Part shown: piece after piece, positions 58,222-64,000 of the stretch
Numbering within the stretch: the stretch's first letter is position 1
How the letters are laid out: the number at the start of each line of letters is the position of its first letter
Assembly: GCF_001575205.1 (NCBI RefSeq)
Contig: NZ_LSRE01000017.1
Location: forward strand, 1-64,000
From: Tsukamurella pseudospumae
GTDB lineage: Bacteria > Actinomycetota > Actinomycetes > Mycobacteriales > Mycobacteriaceae
DNA length: 64,000 nucleotides
Reading direction: 5' to 3'
The notes under the pieces: model-generated
Database searches by the model: none
What the model was told of the DNA's origin: nothing
The model's input: the letters and a program-made list of their open reading frames with translations, nothing else
Made by a program: the position numbers and the translations under genes

Positions 58222-59220
58222 ATGAAGCGGAGCACCACGGCGTTCGTCGCAGCGGTATCGGTGGTCGGGTTCGTCACGGCGGCGTGCGGCGGTGCGGGCT
58301 CCGACGGTGCCGCCCCCGCAGCCAAGACCGTCACGATCACGCAGGTCCAGGGCGTGACGGAGTTTCCGGTCGGGCCGACGCGCATCGTCGCCGCCGGCTA
58401 CTCGATCGACAACCTGCTCGCGCTCGGCATCAAGCCCGCGGCGGTGATCGAGGGGCAGGTCCCGCTCCCGGCGCCCTGGCACGGGAACAGGCTCGACGGT
58501 GTCCCGATCATCAAGATGCCCGACAAGCGGACCGTCCCGGTCGAGGAGGTCGCGAAGTACCGCCCCGATCTGTTCGTCGGCGACAACCAGGTCGTGTCCA
58601 CCAACTACGACCGGCTCGCGCCCGTCTCGAAGGTGCTCGGCGGTATCGACAAGGACGGTTCCAAGGCGGCGTGGGACGTCCAGCTCGAGGCGCTCGGACA
58701 GATCCTCGGGAAGCAGACGGAGGCGTCGAAGGTGATCGCCGACGACAAGGCGAACGTCGCCGCCGTGCGCCAGCGGAACCCCGGGCTCGACGGCAGGACC
58801 GCCGTCGTCGCGCAGTACATCGCCGCGTCCAGCAACTTCAACCTCGTCGCCCAGGCGAACGACCCGACGAACAGGTTCTTCGCGGAGCTCGGCATGAGCC
58901 TGCCGAAGGGCATCCGTGAGAACCCGGCGTTCTCGGCGAACACCACGATCCAGGGCGGCCGGGCACCGGTGTCGCTGGAGCAGCTGCCCACGATCAGTGC
59001 GAACTTCATGGCGATCTACCCCAACGGCGCGGGCGAGGCCGACCTGCAGCGCCTCCCCGGGTGCGCGGGCCTTCCCCAGGTGGTGAACGGCACCACGCTG
59101 GTCTCCGATCTGCACACCATCGTGTCCATGAACCAGCCGACCTCCTTGAGTCGTGCCTGGATCCTGCAGAAGATCGAGCCGATGCTGGCGAAGGTCGCGA
59201 CCCAGCCGGTGGTCGCCTGA
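58222..59220 (+). CDS. iron-siderophore ABC substrate-binding lipoprotein
   Basis: This 332-residue FecB/FepB-like protein has a lipoprotein signal (VVGFVTAACGG, Cys 21), then a class III binding fold: RIVAAGYSIDNLLALGIKPAAVI and VAKYRPDLFVGD. ATG 58222 follows AGGAGGG. The iron box upstream supports a role in ferric-siderophore uptake. No permease or ATPase gene is adjacent; the genes must lie elsewhere, or the proteins act otherwise. A paralogue follows directly. Confidence 0.88.
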   Translation: MKRSTTAFVAAVSVVGFVTAACGGAGSDGAAPAAKTVTITQVQGVTEFPVGPTRIVAAGYSIDNLLALGIKPAAVIEGQVPLPAPWHGNRLDGVPIIKMPDKRTVPVEEVAKYRPDLFVGDNQVVSTNYDRLAPVSKVLGGIDKDGSKAAWDVQLEALGQILGKQTEASKVIADDKANVAAVRQRNPGLDGRTAVVAQYIAASSNFNLVAQANDPTNRFFAELGMSLPKGIRENPAFSANTTIQGGRAPVSLEQLPTISANFMAIYPNGAGEADLQRLPGCAGLPQVVNGTTLVSDLHTIVSMNQPTSLSRAWILQKIEPMLAKVATQPVVA

Positions 59221-60194
59221 TGAAACGGCTCGCCGGAGTCGTCGCCGCCCTGGCCCTGCTCGCCGGTTGCGGTTCCAGCCCGACGGGGCCCGCGGCACCG
59301 TCGGCCTCCACGGTCTCGATCGCCCAGGCCAACGGGACGCTGGAGTACCCGGTCGGCGCGAAACGGATCGTGGCGCAGGGGTACTCGATCGACAATGTGC
59401 TGGCCCTGGGGATCAAGCCGGTCGCGATCGTGCAGCTCACGCAGCCGCTGCCCGCGGCGTGGCAGCGGGAGCTGCTCAAGGACGTGCCGGTGATCAAGGC
59501 GTCGGGCGCCTCGAGCCTGCCCGCGGAGGAGATCGCGAAGTACAAGCCGGACCTGTTCGTGGGCGACCACCGCATCGTGAAGGGCGCGAACTTCACCGCG
59601 GTGAGCGGTGTGACGAGGGTGCTGGGCGGTATCGCCGCTACGGGCAAGGACTCGGGCTGGGACGCCCAGCTCCTCGCCCTGGGGAAGATCCTCGGCAAGG
59701 AGGCCGAGGCGAAACGGGTGATCGCCGCCGATCACGACGCCGTCACGGATTTCGCACGACGGTATCCGGGGCTGAAGGGGAAGACGGGCTTCGTCGCCCA
59801 GTACGCGGCCGCGGCGTCGAGCTTCAACGTGATAGCCAGTCCCGAGGACCCGACGAACACCTTCTTCGCGGAGCTCGGCCTGACGGTGCCGAAGGCGATC
59901 CGCGAGGAGCCGCGCTTCGTCAACCCGGCGACGCGCGGGATGGTCTCGCTGGAGCTCCTCCCCCGCGTGGGCGCGAACTTCATGGCGATCTACCCGAACG
60001 GGGCGACGGGCGAGGACCTTCTGCGGCTCCCGGGCTACTCGGCGTTACCGCAGGTGCAACGGGGTACCGCGGTAGTGGCCGACCTCGACCTCACCTACTC
60101 CGTCTACCAGCCCACGTCCCTGAGCCGGGCCTGGTTCCTGCGGACGATGGAACCGACGCTCGCGAAGGTCGCGGAGCAACCGGTCGTGGAGTGA
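59220..60194 (+). CDS. second iron-siderophore substrate-binding lipoprotein (paralogue)
   Basis: This 324-residue protein is a tandem paralogue of the gene before it; both share GYSIDN(L/V)LALGIKP, DPTN(R/T)FFAELG, ANFMAIYPNGA and QPTSLSRAW. The lipobox LALLAGCGS places the lipid Cys at 17. Its ATG overlaps the previous TGA (TGATG), so the two are coupled. The divergence in the middle suggests different ligands. Under the same iron box. Confidence 0.88.
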   Translation: MKRLAGVVAALALLAGCGSSPTGPAAPSASTVSIAQANGTLEYPVGAKRIVAQGYSIDNVLALGIKPVAIVQLTQPLPAAWQRELLKDVPVIKASGASSLPAEEIAKYKPDLFVGDHRIVKGANFTAVSGVTRVLGGIAATGKDSGWDAQLLALGKILGKEAEAKRVIAADHDAVTDFARRYPGLKGKTGFVAQYAAAASSFNVIASPEDPTNTFFAELGLTVPKAIREEPRFVNPATRGMVSLELLPRVGANFMAIYPNGATGEDLLRLPGYSALPQVQRGTAVVADLDLTYSVYQPTSLSRAWFLRTMEPTLAKVAEQPVVE

Positions 60195-60197
60195 AGG

Positions 60198-61181
60198 TCA
60201 GGCGGGGGCGGGCTCGAGCTCGCGTCCGTACCGGGCGGCCATCCACGCGCACATCATCAGCTGGATCTGATGGAAGATCATCAGCGGCAGCACCAGCAGC
60301 CCCACGGGTTGCCCGGCGAAGAGCACAGCGGCCATCGGCAGACCCGTGGCCATGGACTTCTTGGTGCCGCAGAACTGGATGGCGATCATGTCGGCGCGGT
60401 CGAAGCCGAGCTTCTCCGCAGTGGCGCGCGTCATCCACAGCATGAGCAGCACCAGCGCCACGGACAGCACGATCAGCTGCACGACGCCCACCCAGGAGAC
60501 CTGGCTCCAGATGTGCTCGCGCATGCCCGCCGAGAACGCGGAGTAGACCACCAGCACGATCGAGCCGCGATCGACGTACTTCAGCGCCGCCGCGTACTTC
60601 GTGACGAACCCGCCCACCCACGGCCGCAGCAGCTGGCCGAGCAGGAAGGGCAGCAACAGCTGCAGGCACAGGTCGACGATCGAGCTGCTGTGGAAGGTCA
60701 CCTCGCCGGTGGTGGCCATGAGCGCCAGCACCAGCAGCGGCGTCACGAACACGCCGAGCAGGTTCGACACCGACGCGCTGACGATCGCGCCCGGCACGTT
60801 GCCGCCCGCGATCGACGTGAACGCGATGGACGACTGCACCGTCGACGGCAGCAGCGTCAGGAACAGGAAGCCCGCGTACAGCTCCGGCCGCAGCAGCACC
60901 TCCGGCGCGAACCGCAGCAGCACACCGATGATCGGGAACACCACGAAGGTGAAGCTCAGGATCACCACGTGCAGGCGCCAGTGCCGCAGGCCGGCGATGG
61001 CCTCTCGCGGGTGGATCCGCGCGCCGTAGAGGAAGAACAGGATCGCGATGGCCACGGTCACCGCGTCGTCGACGACCGGCTCCGCGCGACCCGTCGCCGG
61101 GAACAGCGCCGCGACGCCCACTGCGGCGAAGATCGCCAGGATGAAGCCGTCGATCGACAGCTTGTCGAGGAGCTTGCGCAT
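60198..61181 (-). CDS. bile acid:sodium symporter (SBF/YfeH-like) family transporter
   Basis: This 327-residue membrane protein has about 9-10 helices; conserved pieces are FFLYGARIHPREA, LLPSTVQSSIAFTSIAGGN and IAIQFCGTKKSMATGLPMAAVLF. Members of this subgroup move organic anions; bile acids are unlikely substrates in this organism. It starts 3 bp after the SdpI-like gene ends, so the two are co-transcribed. Confidence 0.9.
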   Translation of the reverse strand: MRKLLDKLSIDGFILAIFAAVGVAALFPATGRAEPVVDDAVTVAIAILFFLYGARIHPREAIAGLRHWRLHVVILSFTFVVFPIIGVLLRFAPEVLLRPELYAGFLFLTLLPSTVQSSIAFTSIAGGNVPGAIVSASVSNLLGVFVTPLLVLALMATTGEVTFHSSSIVDLCLQLLLPFLLGQLLRPWVGGFVTKYAAALKYVDRGSIVLVVYSAFSAGMREHIWSQVSWVGVVQLIVLSVALVLLMLWMTRATAEKLGFDRADMIAIQFCGTKKSMATGLPMAAVLFAGQPVGLLVLPLMIFHQIQLMMCAWMAARYGRELEPAPA

Positions 61182-61184
61182 GGG

Positions 61185-61655
61185 CTACGCCGGGCGTGCC
61201 TCATGGTCGCACATGCCCTTGAGGGCACACGCGCCGCAGCCGCCGGTCACGCCGCAATCGTCCGCCGGGTCGTCCGACGGTGCCTCATCGGCACTGCAGC
61301 AGGTGGCCTGGGGCATCTGCAGGCGCGCCTGGATGGACGCCGCGCGAGCGCCCTGCAGGGCGCCGAAGCCGGCGAGGAAGAGGCCTGCGACCACGGCCAC
61401 CGCGACCGCGATGAACGACCAGGGGGCGTCCATCGCCACGCCGACCAGGGCGCCGGCGCCGAAGATGACACCCGCGGCCACGAGGCCCGGTCCGGCGACG
61501 CGGTTGGCGGTGCGCCACAGCAGTGGGTCGGAGAGGGTCTGCTCGGTGCGGACGCCGACGATGCCGTTCTCCGGGAGACGGCCGGCGAGCCCGGCGCCGC
61601 CCACGATGACGGCCGCCACCGCGGCCAGAGCGAGGATCACAACCAGCACGAACAC
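61185..61655 (-). CDS. SdpI-like membrane protein with Cys-rich tail
   Basis: This 156-residue protein has three hydrophobic segments (1-25, about 55-72, 80-98). GLAGRLPENGIVGVRTEQTLSDPLLWRTANRVAG matches the SdpI/YhfL region of immunity proteins. The last 40 residues contain six Cys (CC...C....C..C.....C in QATCCSADE...DDCGVTGGCGACALKGMCDH), which is not part of that family and could hold a metal or cluster. TAGACT ends 6 bases before GTG 61655, suggesting a leaderless transcript. Confidence 0.75.
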   Translation of the reverse strand: MFVLVVILALAAVAAVIVGGAGLAGRLPENGIVGVRTEQTLSDPLLWRTANRVAGPGLVAAGVIFGAGALVGVAMDAPWSFIAVAVAVVAGLFLAGFGALQGARAASIQARLQMPQATCCSADEAPSDDPADDCGVTGGCGACALKGMCDHEARPA

Positions 61656-61780
61656 CCGTCCAGTCTAGATACCTGCGCAAATCCATCCGGGATCGGTGCG
61701 CCCTCCCCGCTTCCGGGGTGGCCGCCGCCGCGCGCGGGCCCGCGCAGAGGTGACGGGCCCGGGCTGTTTACGCTGGTGGG

Positions 61781-64000
61781 GTGACGCAGAACGGTGAACA
61801 GACTCCCTCGGCCGGCCCCGCCCACCGGTACACGGCCGAGCTCGCGGGCGCGATCGAGCAGCGGTGGCGCGATGAGTGGCGCGAGGGCGGCGTGTTCAAC
61901 GCCCCGAACCCCGTCGGGCCGCTGCGGGGCGACGACGCGCTCCCCGCCGAGAAGCTGTTCCTGCTCGACATGTTCCCGTACCCGTCGGGCGCGGGCCTGC
62001 ACGTGGGTCACCCGCTGGGCTTCATCGCGACGGACGTCTACGGCCGGTACCACCGGATGAACGGCGCCAACGTGCTGCACACGATGGGCTTCGACGCATT
62101 CGGCCTGCCCGCCGAGCAGTACGCCGTGCAGACCGGCACGCACCCCCGGGTGACCACTGAGAAGAACATCGAGCGCTACCTGGAGCAGATCGCCACGCTC
62201 GGCCTGGCCCACGACGAGCGCCGCCGCGTCTCGACGACCGACCCGGAGTTCTACCACTGGACCCAGTGGATCTTCCTGCAGATCTACAACTCCTGGTACG
62301 ACGCCGCCCAGGACCGCGCGCGGCCGATCGCGGAGCTGGAGGCGGAGTTCGCCTCGGGGACCCGCGCCGTGCCCGACGGCCGCGAGTGGTCGGGCCTGAC
62401 GGTGCCCGAGCGCGCCGCCGTCCTCGACGATCATCGTCTGGTCTACGAAAGCAACTCGCTGGTGAACTGGTGCCCGGGCCTGGGCACTGTGCTCGCGAAC
62501 GAGGAGGTCACGGCGGACGGCCGCAGCGAGCGCGGTAACTTCCCCGTCTACCGCAAGCAGCTGCGGCAGTGGATGATGCGGATCACCGCCTACTCGGATC
62601 GGCTGATCGACGACCTGGCCGTGCTGGACTGGCCCGAGAAGGTCAAGTCCATGCAGCGCAACTGGATCGGCCGCAGCCGCGGAGCGCGCGTCGCCTTCAC
62701 CGCCGCCGGCGAGCGGATCGAGGTGTTCACCACCCGCCCGGACACGCTGTTCGGCGCCACCTACATGGTGCTCTCCCCCGAGCATCCGCTGGTCGACGTG
62801 CTGACCGCGACGGCATGGCCGTCGGAGGTCGATGAGCGGTGGACGGGCGGCGCCGGCTCCCCCGCTGAGGCCGTCGCCGCGTACCGCGCGTCGATCGCCG
62901 CGAAGTCCGACCTGGAGCGCCAGGAGGGCAAGGAGAAGACGGGCGTCTTCCTGGGCACCACGGCCATCAATCCGGTGAACGGCGAGCAGGTTCCCGTGTT
63001 CGTCGGCGACTACGTGCTCATGGGCTACGGCACCGGCGCGATCATGGCCGTCCCCGGCCACGACGTGCGCGATCACGAGTTCGCCACGAAGTTCGGCCTG
63101 CCCATCGTCGAGGTGGTCGGCAGCGAGGCCGGCGTCACCGACGAGGCGTACACGGGCGAGGGCACCGCGGTGAACTCCGCCAACGCCGAGCTGGACATCA
63201 ACGGCCTTCCCATCGCGGAGGCCAAGGCCGCCGTCATCGCCTTCCTCGAGAAGTCCGGCGCCGGTGAGGGCACGGTGCAGTACAAGCTGCGCGACTGGCT
63301 GTTCGCGCGCCAGCGGTACTGGGGCGAGCCCTTCCCCATCGTCTTCGATGCCGACGGTGCGCCCCACGCCCTCCCGGAATCCGAACTGGCGGTTCTGCTT
63401 CCGGAGGTGAAGGACTACGCTCCCGTGGCCTTCGATCCCGAGGACTCCGACTCGCAGCCCTCTCCCCCGCTGGCGAAGGCCACGGATTGGCTGCACGTCG
63501 AGCTGGACCTGGGCGACGGGCTCAAGGACTACACCCGCGACGCCAATGTCATGCCGCAGTGGGCCGGAAGTTCGTGGTACCAGCTGCGCTACGTGGATCC
63601 GACGAACACGGAGACCTTCTGCGCCAAGGAGAACGAGGCGTACTGGATGGGCCCGCGGCCCGAGGTGAACGGCCCGCAGGACCCGGGCGGCGTGGACCTG
63701 TACGTGGGCGGCGTCGAGCATGCGGTGCTGCACCTGCTGTACGCCCGGTTCTGGCACAAGGTGCTCTTCGACCTGGGGCATGTGACCTCGCGGGAGCCCT
63801 ACCGGAAGCTGTTCAACCAGGGCATGATCCAGGCCTTCGCCTACACGGACTCCCGCGGCGTCTACGTTCAGGCCGACGAGGTGGTCGAGCGCGACGGCAC
63901 GTTCTTCCTGGGCGATCAGGAGGTGAACCGCGAGTACGGCAAGATGGGCAAGTCCCTGAAGAACTCCGTGGCACCGGACGAGATCGCCCGGGACTACGGT
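61781..64000 (+). CDS. leuS: leucyl-tRNA synthetase, 5' part (3' end off window)
   Basis: This class I synthetase charges tRNA-Leu. 740 codons are visible of about 950. The HIGH-type motif is [10 protein letters not shown], the editing domain contains [22 protein letters not shown] and [21 protein letters not shown], and the KMSKS loop reads KMGKSLKNS just before the edge. TACGCT ends exactly 6 bases before GTG 61781, suggesting a leaderless message. Confidence 0.97.
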   Translation, partial: MTQNGEQTPSAGPAHRYTAELAGAIEQRWRDEWREGGVFNAPNPVGPLRGDDALPAEKLFLLDMFPYPSGAGLHVGHPLGFIATDVYGRYHRMNGANVLHTMGFDAFGLPAEQYAVQTGTHPRVTTEKNIERYLEQIATLGLAHDERRRVSTTDPEFYHWTQWIFLQIYNSWYDAAQDRARPIAELEAEFASGTRAVPDGREWSGLTVPERAAVLDDHRLVYESNSLVNWCPGLGTVLANEEVTADGRSERGNFPVYRKQLRQWMMRITAYSDRLIDDLAVLDWPEKVKSMQRNWIGRSRGARVAFTAAGERIEVFTTRPDTLFGATYMVLSPEHPLVDVLTATAWPSEVDERWTGGAGSPAEAVAAYRASIAAKSDLERQEGKEKTGVFLGTTAINPVNGEQVPVFVGDYVLMGYGTGAIMAVPGHDVRDHEFATKFGLPIVEVVGSEAGVTDEAYTGEGTAVNSANAELDINGLPIAEAKAAVIAFLEKSGAGEGTVQYKLRDWLFARQRYWGEPFPIVFDADGAPHALPESELAVLLPEVKDYAPVAFDPEDSDSQPSPPLAKATDWLHVELDLGDGLKDYTRDANVMPQWAGSSWYQLRYVDPTNTETFCAKENEAYWMGPRPEVNGPQDPGGVDLYVGGVEHAVLHLLYARFWHKVLFDLGHVTSREPYRKLFNQGMIQAFAYTDSRGVYVQADEVVERDGTFFLGDQEVNREYGKMGKSLKNSVAPDEIARDYG

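Noticed and set aside
58222-60194. Complete siderophore ABC transporter
   Set aside because: Only binding lipoproteins are present; no permease or ATPase frame is found next to them.
61637-63781. 714-codon frame antisense to leuS
   Set aside because: A composition shadow of leuS with no recognisable domain.

Overview
The window is high-GC actinobacterial DNA spanning a chromosomal replication origin. Several traits point to the order Mycobacteriales: the block cca/pcnA - NUDIX - DUF6049 - murJ(pseudokinase) - sigM - anti-sigma - trxB - trxA - cwlM - GNAT - parB - parA - rsmG - jag - yidC - yidD - rnpA - rpmH - dnaA - oriC - dnaN - gnd - recF - DUF721 - gyrB - gyrA - DUF3566 - tRNA-Ile - tRNA-Ala, DUF5313 and MmpS-like proteins, and frequent GTG starts with leaderless promoters. 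A Tsukamurella-like genus fits, but the sequence alone does not prove it.

Layout. (1) 0-10.8 kb is accessory. An IS3-family element runs off the left edge and truncates a phoU gene. Then come a coupled pckG - DUF5313 - small-protein operon next to an ArsR gene, two unrecognised small genes, a second ArsR - SulP transporter - winged-helix operon, and a LysR / oxidoreductase / secreted-cupin divergon. (2) 10.9-12.3 kb holds a crotonase gene, a transposase remnant, an intact tRNA-Ala, a 32-bp perfect palindrome, a broken tRNA-Ala and tRNA-Ile. It looks like a scarred island boundary. (3) 12.3-27.8 kb holds the DNA gyrase, recF, gnd, dnaN and dnaA genes and oriC. Two insertions interrupt it: a TetR/membrane-protein divergon plus a two-gene membrane operon between recF and DUF721, and an MmpS-like gene between dnaN and dnaA. 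(4) 27.7-37 kb holds the ribosomal protein, RNase P, membrane insertase and chromosome-partition genes. Between rsmG and parA lies an unusual stretch of about 2.9 kb with no credible gene. It carries three parS-like sites and an 11-copy GTGACC hexanucleotide array, and two more parS-like sites sit on the start regions of rsmG and parA. (5) 37-55 kb holds the cell-wall and redox genes (cwlM, trxAB, sigM) and the murJ operon, with putA, a Tag-family glycosylase and one unknown gene inserted between sigM and murJ. (6) 55-64 kb holds secreted proteins, an MFS transporter, yqgE, an iron-box-controlled pair of substrate-binding lipoproteins, an SdpI-like/SBF transporter pair and the 5' part of leuS.

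The core genes carry out initiation (DnaA, DnaN), supercoiling (GyrAB), origin segregation (ParAB-parS), RNA maturation (RnpA, CCA enzyme) and envelope building (YidC, CwlM, MurJ). The most unusual signals are the gene-free parS/repeat region, an over-represented 10-mer CCGACGGTGC (18 copies found by eye, all right of 18.6 kb), the palindrome beside the broken tRNA, and the rearranged oriC.
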